Shown in pieces: positions 22,686-34,081 of a stretch of 64,000 nt of DNA. This DNA comes from Gambelia wislizenii (Eukaryota > Chordata > Lepidosauria > Squamata > Crotaphytidae). The stretch lies in contig JAUMIR010000001.1 in NCBI GenBank assembly GCA_030847615.1, forward strand, positions 253,335,187 through 253,399,186. The letters run 5' to 3'. The first letter of the stretch is position 1. Every line of letters starts with the position of its first letter. Made by a program: the position numbers and the translations under genes. Under the pieces are notes generated by a model that saw nothing but the letters and a program-made list of their open reading frames with translations, did not search any database and was not told where the DNA came from.

Positions 22686-22854
22686 AATGTTGATACTAGC
22701 ATAAAGAGGATAAACCATAATTCATATTAAGGCAGAGTGGGGAGATGACAAGTGAGATTGAAAAGGAAGCTAGTGAGAAGCAAGTGTGATAGAACTAGAG
22801 TGGCTCATGTTGCCCTCATCACTCCTAGTTAGAGATGGAGGAAAAATTCATTTC

Positions 22855-23144
22855 AGAGATTATCAGATGCTTTAAGAAAACCCCCAAGGAGCTTGCAAGA
22901 ACAACGTCACTGTACCACCAATGGGTCCCAATATCACACATGCTGTCCTCCCGGTGTGCTTGCTCCATTTCTGCTAATGAAGTTTCTGCTAATGAAAAGT
23001 GGCACCTTTTGGTCACTTCAGCATGGAGGGAGAATGGAGCAAGCATGCCAGGAGAATGTTGTGCGATATCGGCACCTGTTGGCGGTACAGTGACATCGTT
23101 CTTCTGAGCTCCTTGGATTTTTATTCAAGCATCTGATCATCTCC
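22855..23144 (+). mobile_element. 290-bp foldback element (family X)
   Basis: The left end AGAGATTATCAGATGCTT and right end AAGCATCTGATCATCTCC are inverted repeats, flanked by TTC at 22852-22854 and 23145-23147. Pairing extends inward through CCAAGGAGCT/AGCTCCTTGG. The centre has a tandem duplication of TTTCTGCTAATGAA (22970-22998 region). Open frames on both strands here are mirror artefacts of the palindrome. Confidence 0.8.
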
Positions 23145-23194
23145 TTCATTCACCTTTTACTACAATCTGACCTAACCCACACTTCCTCAAGTAA

Positions 23195-23748
23195 GGACTT
23201 TATCAGACATAGAAAATACAGCATAATCACACCACCACATAACTGCAAAAGGAAGTGCCGATCAGGTGATGTCACCCTTTTGTGATTCAAAACAAAACAA
23301 ACCCCGCCATTTTTAATTGATGGCTTAAGCTGTCAATAGATTCCCCCTGCTGCTTTTTTGCTGGCATTGCCTGCATGCAATGCCTCTGTTCCTTTAAATC
23401 TCGTACTTACCTCGACAATGCCCCCTCCAGCGTGAACACTTCTGGGTCAGATCAGGACATCCAGGTAACCTGGGTTACTTGGGACCTTTAAAATGTGTGT
23501 GTGTGCTTTGTGCAACTTTAAATGTAGTTTTCTTGTTTTTATTTTTGAATTTCCCCAGTGACAAAATCACGCGAGATTTCAAGTGAGAAAGTGAACGGGG
23601 CTCCATTCACTTCCTCTTTATTGCGAGAGAGATTTTTCTGGGAAAGGATGTAAGTGTGTGTGTGCGAGGGGCATTATTTTGCCAGCACAGAAATGGGTTT
23701 TTCTATGCCAGCAAAAGAACTTGTAAAACTTGTAGTCTGGTAAATTCC
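23195..23748 (+). mobile_element. Family B DNA transposon, complete
   Basis: Left end GGACTTTATCAGACAT, right end TAGTCTGGTAAATTCC, flanked by TAA at 23192-23194 and 23749-23751. 554 bases. The interior includes TTGATGGCTTAAGCTGTCAA (23319-23338), TGAACACTTCTGG, CATCCAGGTAA and a TATGCCAGCAAAAG motif near the right end. This is the best reference copy of family B in the window. TAA is a canonical Harbinger-type target. Confidence 0.85.
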
Positions 23749-23751
23749 TAA

Positions 23752-24627
23752 TAAGCAAAGCAAAATGCAACTGTCCTTTGGTTTTCACACTTCATAGAAT
23801 CATATAGTTAGAAGAGATCACAAGAACATTATTTTATTTTAATATTTTGGGTGTATGGTTCACTAAAATGCATACATTTGGGGAAATAGGAGAAATAGCT
23901 TGGGGAAATGCATGTACGGGGGAAAATGTGAACAAAAATGCCTTTAAAACCACTCCTTTGGGGAAAAGGGGGAGGAGAATATGACTATCCCCTTTATTTC
24001 TGTATCCTAATTTTAAGCTGTATATATTACTATAAAAATAATAAAAAAATAAATAAATGTACTAGTACTAAATAAATAAAAATATACAGTAAAAAAAACA
24101 CTCCTTTGTATCTATGAAAATGCACACAAAGATACATACTAACTTTCAGGTGGATTTTTGGGGGGAAAGTATCAAATTAATACAGCAATGAAACAGAACA
24201 GACTTAATGCTGCAAATGCAAGCACAATAGATTATGAATTAGCTGTGGTAGTGGCCACCGAGGTTCCTCTTAATTCTCCAGTTAGCATGTTGTGGTGCAC
24301 TGAGCTGGGAAGGAAGGCAGGGAAGGAGAGCAGGCTAGGGGTGGCTGTGGTACTTCCTCCATGCTCTTGGTCAGAGATGCTTGGGAAAGAGGTTTTGCAG
24401 GAAAGCAGCAGCAGCCATTTTAGAACTGCCAGAGAAAGGGTGGGCTATTTGGCAAACCTTGACAACAGAGGTGGCCATTCTGACTTTGCATTTCTGTAGT
24501 CCAAAAGAGCAAAATTTGGACAGGACAGGCATAGATGTGGATGGGTAAGAGAACAGGGAATCTTCTCATTTAGTCAGGCCATCACCTCCACCATCTTTCC
24601 TTCTTCTCCCCCAGCAGGCCTGCCTAC
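23752..24627. other. Intergenic sequence with short CR1 relic
   Basis: A short minus-strand CR1 end relic lies at about 23795-23825 (TCATAGAATCATATAG). An AATAAATA-rich stretch at 24025-24080 may be a LINE tail. No gene. TAC at 24625-24627 is the target duplication of the next element. Confidence 0.5.
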
Positions 24628-25176
24628 AGACTTTATCAAATGCAGCAAATATGGCATCATAAGGACACCTAATAATCATGAAAGGGTGCACATACCAGAC
24701 AACGTCGTCCTTTCGCAAGCATGTAATGTCCAAAAGCCATTCATGTTTATTGATGGCCCAAGCCGGCACTGCTGGTATTTGAATTCTCATGTCACTGTGC
24801 TTAGAGAATACAGCATCAATTGGCAAAACACTTCTGGGTGAGATTGGGACAGGCAGGTAGGGGACGGTCTTTTTTTTTTTTTTAACCTCCTCGGTTTACT
24901 TGCAATTTTTAAAGTGTGTTTATGGGATTGTGTGTACATTTTATGTTTTTGCCTTTCTTTAATTTTTAAATTTGCTACACTTGCATCTTCTCACAAGAAT
25001 CAGTGAGATCTCAACCCCGGAAGTGAACGGAGCTCCGTTCGTGCTCTGTTACTGCCAGGGCTGCCACATTGACGCGGATAAAGATAGCTCTGGTGGGTGA
25101 GTTCTTTTGCCAGCATAAAAATGACACAAAATATGCTGGCAAAAGAAGGTTTAGGAGGGATAGTCTGATAAAGTCC
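24628..25176 (+). mobile_element. Family B DNA transposon, complete
   Basis: Left end AGACTTTATCAAATG (first G decayed to A), right end AGTCTGATAAAGTCC, flanked by TAC (24625-24627, 25177-25179). 549 bases. It shares AAATATGGCATCATAAGG, TTTATTGATGGCCCAAGCC, TTCTGGGTGAGATTGGGACA and the terminal TATGCTGGCAAAAGAA motif with other copies. Confidence 0.8.
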
Positions 25177-25179
25177 TAC

Positions 25180-25554
25180 ATCTCCCTCCCTCCTCAGCAT
25201 CAGTGGAAGTAGAACAGAACACATGCACCATTCTTGCACAGACCCAAATCATAGCTAACGTTCTACCACCGGGAAAGATTCTGTACTGTTTAGATGAGGA
25301 TCCTTCATAAACGTTCTGTGCTTCTGTATACCCGAAGCCTATCAGCACATATCAGGATATGTTGATACTTCCATTTGGTTTTGGTGGCCCTGCTTGTTTA
25401 CATAGTGACATGAGACCACCCAAATTTGCTATGAGAAGGAATGGTAGGCAATCTAGTGCCATTTTCCCACCCATGATGCTCACCAGCATAGAACAACCTT
25501 TGGATTGAATGTTGTCACATCTAAAACTGGCATAAACCAGGCAGAAGCTCTGGT
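25180..25554. other. Intergenic sequence, no gene seen
   Basis: No repeat boundary or exon recognised. Minus-strand frames at 25000-25348 straddle the transposon edge and are not genes. Confidence 0.5.
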
Positions 25555-25760
25555 GGCTATGCCTGCCAAAAGTTTTTATTCAAACCCATCACAGTCCCTC
25601 AAAGACGGGATTAGACAGGCGCCGACTAATTTCCAGGGATTTTCCTTGTTTTTTTTCCCAGGCTGTGAGGACATGTTCTGGAATAGTTTCTTTCTGACAT
25701 TTCGCCTGCGTCTGTGGCTGGCATCTTCAGAGAATTTCCAGAGTTTAGGAGCATCATAAA
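25555..25760 (-). mobile_element. Penelope-like repeat fragment
   Basis: On the minus strand it reads CTGAAGATGCCAGCCACAG, then GCGAAATGTCAGAAAGAAAC and a block ending CACAGCCTGGG, colinear with the right arm of the element at 42625-42853. The CTGAAGA and GAAA blocks are spaced like a hammerhead ribozyme core. Such ribozymes are known from Penelope-like retroelements, which is why I favour that family; no reverse transcriptase is present to confirm it. Confidence 0.5.
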
Positions 25761-27587
25761 AACATCATCATTTAATAACCACAAGTATCAAAGTGGAACT
25801 TGTTTGGTTTGAAAAGGTCATCCCTCTGTGTGGCAAACTATTTTGCCAGAAATTCAGTGCACTGGATCACTAGAAGCATCTCCTGCAGCTGCCTCTGGGT
25901 TTTCCCTTCAAAATCCATCCCTTATCTAAGCACTAACCCACTCAGCCCCTACTTTGGTTATGTGATGTGACAAGATCACATCCTGAGCCGATATGGCTTA
26001 AGGCACAAAACAAGTGTACTGACATGTAAGTCACACTTGGTACTCCTTTCATACATCACAGGTCAAGTTTCTGGCCTGCACCTATCAATAGTAACTTAGA
26101 ACTACAGCAACGCCATAAGAATCTAAAAGCAGGATAAAGAGAGAAAGATGGAAGGCAACACAAGGCAAAGGAAGCACAGGTTCCAGGGATTTGGGAAATG
26201 GCAGGTGGAAGCCTGTGCTTCATTTGTGGGGTTATATACCAGATAGTGTTCTCTCAGGGCTCTAGATCTTCACCCTTACCCCTTAATCCAAGCCAGCAGC
26301 AAGGAGGAATCTGGCCTGCCACCTGCTTGTGTTAATGCTGCATCTGCAACCTGCAGGGCTACATTTTGCCCCATCAGCATTCTCCTGTGGGTCTCCTCTT
26401 TCTTTCCTCTGAGCACAACATGGCTCTTTAGCATATAAGACTATTTCTGCACTAAACAGATTCATTAATTCCATTGCCCCCTCTTTCCATATTATGAAAG
26501 AGACAGGGATGTATCAGCTTGGAAGCCAGTCAAAGGGGCTACCCCTTCCCTTCTATCAGAGTACTGGGATGGATAGATGCTTCAAACAAAGTCCTCAGGA
26601 CTGGCCCACCTCCTGTCTGCAACAGGGCCAGCAGACCAGTGTGTCTTCCACTTGCCAGACTCTTCCTGAACTGGTCTGCAGGTGTTCTCTACAGCTATAA
26701 TGCATGTTCAAAGCAGCCCCCCCCTGCCACCGGTGAAATGTCCCCCTCCTTCCCTGCCCTCCTCCCCTTGCCAAAAGTGCACTTCCTTTGCTTTGTCAGC
26801 ATGGCTCCCCTTGGCCTGTCAAGGCAGCTTTTGAAAGTGTGAGGGAAATGAGTCACCCTGCAGAATGTGGGAATTATCCTGTTTAGCTTCTCTCCTTTAT
26901 CCTTTCAGCAAAGTGCAATGAAAAACCTCAGTCACAAGAGACCAGAAGGCTCCCATATAACTGACAGAAACCAAATGTTTGAGAGTTCTTGGATCCTGTT
27001 ATTGAAAGGGGCATGACCCCCGGCACTGCACCTCCATTTGTCATCATTTTAATTTAATCTAATTTGAGGCCTTTGCAAAAAAGCTTTCATCTACTTTCAA
27101 GTCTTGGCCATTTTGGAGACTTTCCTTTTGTACTTTTTCCTTGTGTACTGGTGGGAATGTATGTGTGTGTGTGCATTAGCAGTAAGGCAATTTTAATTCT
27201 CTAAAAGTTACTGAGCTGACATTTCCCTCTCCGTAATGATAACAATCTGGAAATGAGCAGAGATACTCAGAGAGTTACCGTATTTAGGAATGGTCTCGTT
27301 CAGGGAACAAGCACACACTCAGCTACAACAGTGGAAGATGTTCTTACAGACCAGTAAATGGTAGGCAAATGAGGCAGAAATTCAGTACTGATCATACACA
27401 GTACTATTACTCCTGGGTAGGGTTCTTGCCTTCAGCACAAGACTGCCATTTTTTTCATTGTGGTTTTTGCAATTTATGGGGAAATATATGTGACTCAAAC
27501 CTCCTCTCTCTGAAAAACTAGTATCCTTTTCCCTTTCCAAAGCTAAGCACATATGCATCATAAGCACAACAGGACAGAACCATTGAT
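25761..27587. other. Intergenic sequence, no gene seen
   Basis: Long stretch without recognisable repeat ends, exons or RNA genes. Overlapping plus-strand frames at 26494-26842 are C-rich and show no domain features. A short TG run lies near 27161. Confidence 0.5.
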
Positions 27588-27812
27588 CATATATTATCAT
27601 ATTACACTGTTAGAGCACTATTATTCCACTTTAACTGCTCTGGCTGCCTTCTGTGGAATCCTGGGATTTGCAGTTTATGGAGAGACATTTAGAACTCTCA
27701 GCCGGAGAGCTCTTAGGCCTCACTAAACTATAAACCCCAGAATTCTACAGGAGGCAGCCATAGCAGTTAAAGGGGAATAATAGCACTATAACAATGTAGT
27801 GTGATAAAGTCC
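27588..27812 (+). mobile_element. Foldback MITE, family S, copy 2
   Basis: The right end reads CATTGTTATAGTG inverted as ACAATGTAGTGTGATAAAGTCC (27791-27812). The left end is decayed (ATATTATCATATTACACTG). The arms share CTGCTCTGGCTGCC, TGGAATCCTGGGATTTG and AGAGCTCTTAGGCC with copy 1. TAC follows the right end. Confidence 0.75.
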
Positions 27813-27828
27813 TACACAAGTACTTCAC

Positions 27829-27982
27829 ACTGTACGATTATAGCACTTTGGTTACCACTTTAACTGCCATGGCTCTGACCTATGGAATCCTGGGATTTGT
27901 AATTACATGAAGTAGTTAGACTTCACTGCCAGAAAGGTTGAGTGTTTTATCAAACTACATATCCCAGTATTCCACAGGTTAC
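27829..27982 (+). mobile_element. Foldback MITE, family S-related, truncated
   Basis: A second, diverged foldback directly after copy 2: CTTCACACTGTACGATTATAG, TTTAACTGCCATGGCTC, TGGAATCCTGGGATTTGTAA, then the returning arm ACTACATATCCCAGTATTCC. The right arm stops near 27982 where L2 sequence begins, so its last about 50 bases are missing. Confidence 0.6.
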
Positions 27983-29620
27983 AGTGGGTGAAGCGGGTAG
28001 TCAGCGCCTCCCTACAACAAGGCAGCAGTCCAACTTGCCTAAAGGAGGCAGTTGCGAGGCCTCTGTTGAAAAATCCATCCCTGAATCCCTCTATAATGGA
28101 TAATTATTGGTCAGTGTCCAACTGGCCATTTTTGTGCAAGGTATTAGAATGTGTGGTAGCCTCCCAACTCCAGGGATTCCTGGAGGAAACGGATTATCTA
28201 GATCCACTTCAATCTGGCTTTAGGCCTGGCTATGGAACAGAAATAGCTTTGGTCGCCTTAGTGGATGACCTATGCAGGGAACTGGACAGGGGGAGTGTGT
28301 CCCAGTTGGTTCTACTGAATCTCTCAGCGGCTTTTGATACCATTGGCCATGGTTTCCTTCTGGGCCACCTTGCTGGGATGGAACTTGGAGGTACTGTTTT
28401 ACCATGGCTCCATTCCTTCCTGGAGGGGCAAACCAGAAGGTGGTGCTGGGGGACTGCTGTTCGACTCTTTGGCCATTGGCCTGTGGGATCCCTCAGGGGT
28501 CAGTGTTGTCCCCCATGCTATTCAACATATACAGGAAACCACCAGGAGATGGCATCTGGAGTGCAGTGCCATCAATATGCAGATGACACCCAACGCTACT
28601 ACTACCTTCCACCTGCTCTTTTTACATCCCAATTAGAGTACTGTAATGCATTCTACATGGGGCTGCCTTTGAAGAGTTTTTGGAAATCAGCTGGTTCAAA
28701 GAGCTGCAGCCAGACCGTTAACTGGGGTGGGTTACAGAGATCATACAACACCTCTGTTGAAACAGATCCACTGTCTGCCAGTCTGTTTCTGGGCACAATT
28801 CAAAGTGCTGGTTATGACCAATAAAGCCCTATATGGCTCAGGTCCAAGCTATCTGGCAGACTGTGATTTTCAGACGCTCTTAAAAAAAAAAAAAACAACC
28901 ATGGAGGTCGGGAGGAGGACAGCGCTGTCCCGCTTCTGGTGGTCAATTTTGCAATGCTGGAGTGATAGAAAAGTGGTGCCTTTTTCATCCCTCCAGCACA
29001 GAGGAAGAACAAAAGAAGGACAGGAGGAGGACAGGGCTTACCAAATTGACTTCCAGAAGCAGGGCAGTGCCATCCTCCTCCCGACCTCTGAGGGGTGAGT
29101 GGGTTTAGAGCATCTGAAAAAGTCCTGTATCTTCCTCTATGAACTGGCCCAGGCCCTGAGATCATCAGGAGAGGCCCTTCTCTCAGTCCCACCCACCATC
29201 TCAAGTATGGTTGGTAAGGACATGAGAGAGGGCCTTTTCGGTGGCTGCCCCTAGGCTTTGGAACTCCCTTCCCAGGGAGGCCAGATTGTTCCCCTCCCTA
29301 TTGTCCTTCCAGCGGCAGGCCAAAACCTTTTTATTCAGGCAGGCTTTTTAAAGAACAGACTGGGGGCTGCTGTGGGGTTTTGTTGGGCTGTTTTTAAAAT
29401 CTTTTTATCTTTTTTTTTTAAGTTAATACTTGTAAGTAAATTTTATTCTTTTAAATACTTTGATGTGATTTTAATGATGTTATTGATTTAATTCTGTTTT
29501 AATGTGCACTTTTTGTATGTTTTAATTGTGTGTTTTTAAAACTGTGAGCTGCTTTGGGTCCAAGCCTTGGGGAAAACATGGCCTATAAATAATGATACTA
29601 ATACTAACACTAATACTAAA
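27983..29620 (+). pseudogene. L2 LINE: reverse transcriptase, C-terminus and 3' end
   Basis: The frame at 27988-28824 translates an L2 RT: VARPLLKNPSLNPSIMDNYW, FLCKVLECVVASQLQGFLEE, LDPLQSGFRPGYGTE, LLNLSAAFDTIGHG and the catalytic QYADDTQ. After YADD a deletion joins directly to LEYCNAFYMGLPLKSFW, so much of the thumb region is missing. HCLPVCFWAQFKVLVMTNKALYG follows in another frame. A MITE interrupts at 28865-29125, and the C-terminal FGGCP/LELPSQGGQ block and an L2 3' tail end near 29620. Non-functional. Confidence 0.9.
28865..29125 (+). mobile_element. Foldback MITE inserted in the L2 (family L)
   Basis: The right end GAGCATCTGAAAAAGTCC mirrors the decayed left end GATTTTCAGACGCTC. 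TGT flanks both sides (28862-28864, 29126-29128). The arms pair through GGTCGGGAGGAGGAC and its complement near 29070-29085. The insertion interrupts the L2 ORF2 C-terminal region, so it is younger than the L2 copy. Confidence 0.8.
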
Positions 29621-29701
29621 TTTGGTAGGAGAGTAGTATGAAAGTGCTATAATTGCTTTTTGTGTGAATGAGGCCACAGACAAGCCATCCAACGCTACTA
29701 A

Positions 29702-29935
29702 TTTTTTGTTGTTGTGCGCCTTCAAGTCGTTTCTGACTTATGGCGACCCTAAGGAAAACCCTAAGGTTTTCTTGTCAAGATTTGTTGGGGGGGTTGCTTT
29801 TTGCTTCCTCTGAGGCTGAGAGAGTGTGACTTGCCTAAAGTTGCCCAGTGGGTTTCCATGGCCAAGCAGGAATTCAAATCCTGGTCTCCAGAGTCGTAGT
29901 CCAATACTCAAACTACTACACCAGGCTGGCTCTCT
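29702..29935 (-). mobile_element. Sauria-type SINE with target duplication
   Basis: On the minus strand: GAGCCAGCCTGGTGTAGTAG A-box head, GATTTGAATTCC B-box-like block, CTCAGCCTCAGAGG, then a CATAAGTCAGAAACGACTTG tail and GCGCACAACAACAA. The 8-bp direct repeat GCTACTAA lies at 29694-29701 and 29936-29943, supporting LINE-mediated insertion. Well preserved, so among the younger elements here. Confidence 0.9.
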
Positions 29936-30295
29936 GCTACTAACTACTACAAGGCAAAGATGGCTGAGGGCTTCCATATGGGGGGGGGGGCTCACGCTGT
30001 ATCCACGTCAGGTTTGTAATCCAATTTTGGATTAAAGCCTGAGACATATTCACCCTTCTGCTGAAAGAACTATCCAAGGGTTCTCAATGTTATTTCCTAA
30101 ACTGGTACAGTACCTTGGATAGTATGGGGTAAAACACAGGATAAATTCACCGCACCACTGACTGCCAATGATATAAGACAGCAGTAATCATGCTTCCAAA
30201 CGTTACACATTTTCACACTTTACATCAATGCATAAAACCACTTATGAAAAGGCAGCATCAAGAAGATTTTAATCTGTACTCATTTAGGTGTACAC

Positions 30296-30410
30296 CTAAT
30301 TAATTTTGTAAGCTGCTTTGAGGTCCAGTTTTGGGGAAATGTAGGGAAATCATCATCATCTCATCATCATCATCATCACCACTATCATCATCATCATCAT
30401 CATCATCCCA
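30296..30410 (+). mobile_element. L2 LINE 3' end with ATC-repeat tail
   Basis: TTTTGTAAGCTGCTTTGAGG followed by a TTTTGGGGAAATGTAGG block is the L2 3' terminus. The usual AAT-type tail has become a long TCA/ATC trinucleotide tract (about 30348-30408) with a single CACCACT interruption. Confidence 0.7.
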
Positions 30411-30911
30411 GTTTTCTCATTTCAGGACAAATCAAATCCAGATTTACATTGGGGTGGGTGAAGTGCAGCCTATGGGTCATTTTTTCTAAAATAAATTTTA
30501 AAAATGCCCCCCACCCATGCCATTTAGGGAGCGTAGAGGGATTTCACCATGTTCACCAATTTCGGCCCAGGGGAAGACTTTTCTTGAAATAGGAAATGAA
30601 TTAGAAGTGACTTCAACTCACTTCCTCTTGTTAAAAAAAGGCCTCTCCTGAGCCTAAAATGACTCAGGGGGTCTGAAAACATGTCTGAAATGCCCATATG
30701 TCCCTAGAGAGCATTTTGGGGCTTTGTTTGTGGTGGGGATGCAGTGGGAGGTGCAGCTCTCCAAGATCTCCTGGGGTGGCAATGTGCCCCCCTAGCCTTC
30801 CTCAGTTGCCCACTCTTGTTTTACATCCATTCTCCCAGGTCTTTCCAGACTGAACCCAAACATTTTGAAGATGCTGAACAAGGAAAATTGGGGTGGGGAA
30901 AATTGGGGTGG
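30411..30911. other. Intergenic sequence, no gene seen
   Basis: No recognisable repeat or exon. The 176-codon frame starting at 30744 runs from here into a family A transposon and is a chance frame. Confidence 0.5.
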
Positions 30912-31498
30912 AAACATAGTGGCATTATTATACTTATTATCGCACGTTGCTGTAATTGCGTGAAAGAACCACCACGGAATTATCACACAACCACCATTAA
31001 CACTTCAAGAATGGGGCTGTACTTCCATGACTTAACATGGGGGACATTCCAGCGGCTCTCGCAAGAAGATGAAAGCATGCTTAAAAACACCAACCCCCCC
31101 CTTAATTTGCAAAGTAAACGAATACACAAACACTTAAACAAACCTAAAAATGTGCAAAAAAGGGGGACAGTTCATAAAAAGAGCATCCTGTGGATAGTTT
31201 TCATGTTCTCACCCAGACATTTACTCACTGGGAATGGGGAGGGGGAGAAAGAGGACCACCCATTCATGTTGTAATCTTGTGATTACAGCAGGACATGTTT
31301 TCACATGCTCCTCAATACCACGAAAAGAGCAATATTGAGAACTATTGACAGCTTGTTCCATCAATGAAAAGAAACACCTTATTCACAGCTAGAGTACAGA
31401 TTGGCCATGCGAACATGACAACGTCATGCGATAGTGGAAACTATTCGCGCTACTGTAATGTCATAATCATGTGATTTTTACTGCATCTGATAAAATCC
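30912..31498 (-). mobile_element. Family A DNA transposon, one end lost
   Basis: The right end is GCATCTGATAAAATCC (31483-31498). Sequence from AACATAGTGGCATTATTATA at 30914 onward is colinear, in inverted orientation, with 22046-22685, including ATTGACAGCTTGTTCCATCA near 31343. The outer about 60 bases of the left end are missing and replaced by AAATTGGGGTGG duplications (30886-30911). Confidence 0.7.
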
Positions 31499-31569
31499 TT
31501 AGCTGCAATTTCCTTTTGCATTTTGCACCAAAAGTATCATTTTCCTGTGCATCAGGAAAAAGAAATTGA

Positions 31570-32132
31570 GGGCTTTATCAGATGCACTAAATACAGCATC
31601 ATAATGACACCACATAAATATGAAAGGGCGCACATATCAGACAATGTTGCCCTTTCGCATTTATGTCCTGGCCAAAACCCGTACCTTTTTATTGATGGCT
31701 GAAGTGGTCAATTGATCCCCCATGGCACTTTAGTGGCGGCATTGCCAGGGTATGAAACCTCGTGGCATTTAACACATGTGAATGCAGCGTGAATGGCCAT
31801 CCAGGTAAGTGACGCCCTTTTTATGACCTTTTCTGGGTTACTAGGAAGTTTTTAAGGGTGTGTATGTCTTCATCTTCTTCTTCTTCTTTTTAAAGTCTGT
31901 GTGTTATTTCTTGTTTTATTTTTGAATCTCCAGTGCAATGATGTCTTGCAAGAATGCACGTGATTTTGAACAAAGAAATGAACAGAGCTCCATTCACTTT
32001 GTCTTCATTGCTAGGGAAGCCTTTGCTGGGAGACAAAGGTAAGTCTGGTGAGAGGCATTCGTTTGCTGGCATAAAAATGGCTTTAATTATGCTGGCAAAA
32101 GAACATTTTTAGAGGCTAGTCTGATGAAGTCC
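31570..32132 (+). mobile_element. Family B DNA transposon, complete
   Basis: Left end GGGCTTTATCAGATGC, right end TAGTCTGATGAAGTCC, flanked by TGA at 31567-31569 and 32133-32135. 563 bases. The interior matches the family: GCATCATAATGACACCACAT, TTATTGATGGCTGAAGTGG, CATCCAGGTAAGTGACGCC, and TATGCTGGCAAAAGAAC near the right end. Lies 71 bases after a family A element. Confidence 0.85.
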
Positions 32133-32189
32133 TGAGTGTGAGGAAGAAAAAGGCCAATTTTATGTATAAAATCTTCAGAAAGTTTGCTT

Positions 32190-32870
32190 GAAGTAAAACT
32201 GTCCATATTGCAATGCCTTTTGCAAGAGCTATGATGGAACCACACTTGGAATATTGTACTGTATACCGTTCTGGTCACTGTATCCTCAAAAGGATACTGG
32301 CTCCTGGCTTCTGGTGTAAAAGAGGGCAACCAAAATGATGAGGGAGCTTAAGCAGTGTTTGGGAGAGTTTCTTGTTCAGAGAAAAAGCAGGTTCAGGAGC
32401 TCATGATAGAGCTTTATAAATTATAAAAAGTGCAGAGGAAGTGAATAGAGGAGAAATTTATTCTCCCACTGTCTTCCAATACTAGAATCTGGAATCATCT
32501 GACAAAGATGGTAGAAATGGCAGAGAATTCAGAGTAGATGAAGGCATTTCTTCACACAGTGATCAGTTGAACTATAGAATTCACTTCCACAATTTGTTGC
32601 AATGGCCACCAGCTTGCACAGATTTTAAAGGAAGTAGAAAAATGCATGGAGAATATGTCTGCCAGTGGCTGGTAAATATGGCAGTTATACAGTACTACCT
32701 GTATGAGAGATAGCATTTCTCTGAACTCCAATTGCTGGGATACAACAAGAGATAGCTATCACCATCAAGTCCTCCTGCCTTTGGGCTTCCCAGAGGCATC
32801 TAACTGGTCAGTGGTGGAAACAGTATGATCTACTTGTTGATGGACCTTTGATCTCATCCAGCTGAGTCCT
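32190..32870 (+). mobile_element. CR1-type LINE ORF2 C-terminus and 3' UTR
   Basis: Translation in shifting frames gives a MEPHLEYCTVYRSGHCILKR-like block, a RGQPK block, HSDQLNYRIHFHNLLQWPPA (matching the family motif on LWNSLP...VMASN) and DFKGSRKMHGEY. The 3' UTR has the TTGGGCTTCCCAGAGGCATC and GACCTTTGATCTCATCCAGC blocks widespread in squamate CR1-like LINEs. Many stops and indels; old copy. Confidence 0.7.
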
Positions 32871-33810
32871 TCGTGTGAAATGTTGCACATATGGTACTAC
32901 ATTGGGTGCCAAATTGAAAACAGATAGGGCAACTCTTGTGTCTTGGGGCATCAGAGATGGGCAGTGAAGACACAGACATGGCTGACAATATGGGATAAGA
33001 AGAGGACTGCAGTGAGATGAGAGAGAGAGAGAGCAGGCAGAGGAAAAGGATGAGGAGTGGTTAAAGTAACACATCAAAAGAAAGAGCATTCATAAAAACA
33101 GGAACCATTTTGTAGGGAATATGATTAATTTTCAAAATTTTAGCAAGTGTATTATTGCTCCAAAAACAAAGAATAATATATTAAAACATTTTTTTCCAGT
33201 TGAGAAACAGCAATAATAAAAAGAAATGTATCCCCACCCCCAGGAATTGCACTGCTCTGGCCATTACTAAATTGTGTTTGTGAGGTTTAAGGAGAATGTC
33301 AGTGCAGTATTAATTATTCCACATCCTACCCACTCCATCCAATTGGGGATTAAAATTATTATACATCAAGTTAAGAAATCATATATGCATGGGAAACTGT
33401 AGTATGCCTGCCTAATTATTCATTTCAACCTCAGGTGTTTTCAAAAGTAAAAATTGATATAGGAATCTCTGTTTATTTTAGTATATGATTATGAGAGTTT
33501 ATGGTTATTTTTCTTTAAAAAAATCAATGAATTTAAATTCATTAACTGACTTATCTATCTTCTTCCAAATGTGCAGCTGCTGTTTCCAGACATCAAGAAA
33601 GACATGCAGGTATAATTGCAAAATAACAACGATGCGGCATGCAGAATAGTCTACCTAGCAACGGAGCCATATGATGTATTTCTTCTTTCTCCTCAGGCCT
33701 TCCTCTCTTACTAAATCTGCCAGAGGAAGAGCCACCCATTCTATTATTTAATTTGCATAATTATAAATTATGCCTGCATAGTCCTTTTCTGATCTCTGCA
33801 CATGGAAGTA
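32871..33810. other. AT-rich intergenic sequence, no gene seen
   Basis: About 33120-33740 is AT-rich and free of recognisable repeats, with CTAGCAACGG at about 33655. It could hold a regulatory element, but nothing here decides that. TA at 33809-33810 flanks the next element. Confidence 0.45.
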
Positions 33811-34079
33811 CAGCCTCCCCCCCCCCCCGCTCGTATCCGCAGAGAATAAATTCCTGGACTTACCATGGATACCAGAAACCGCAGTAACAGAGAACCTTAT
33901 TAAGATAAAGGATTTCTGGTACAAATATACCATAGAGTTGCATTGGAGGACGTAGTGATTCCTAGAGAGGATACCTCTCTAGGCATTTTCCAGAGCAACT
34001 CTATGGTATGCATCCCTATTTTGTCAGCCGCGGATAACCGAACTGCAGATATTGGTTGCATAGATAAGGTAGGGGGCTA
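33811..34079 (+). mobile_element. Tigger-like foldback element, C-tract variant
   Basis: It starts CAGCCTCCCCC and ends AGGGGGCTA, with TA on both sides. The interior has the ACCATAGAGTTGC arm (33929) and the returning GCAACTCTATGGT arm (33994-34006), plus GGATACCAGAAACCGC. The same plan is in 53114 and 55326. The left end contains a long C run (33816-33828). Confidence 0.7.
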
Positions 34080-34081
34080 TA

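Noticed and set aside
22835..23107. Plus-strand frames of 66-90 codons
   Set aside because: They lie within the 290-bp foldback element, whose symmetry opens frames on both strands.
27988..28824. 278-codon frame as a host gene
   Set aside because: It matches L2 reverse transcriptase motifs in order, has an internal deletion after the YADD block, and continues in other frames.
30348..30410. CRISPR-like direct repeats
   Set aside because: Simple ATC trinucleotide repeat tail of an L2 end, with no spacers.
30744..31274. 176-codon frame on the plus strand
   Set aside because: Runs from unique sequence into a family A transposon; no family features.
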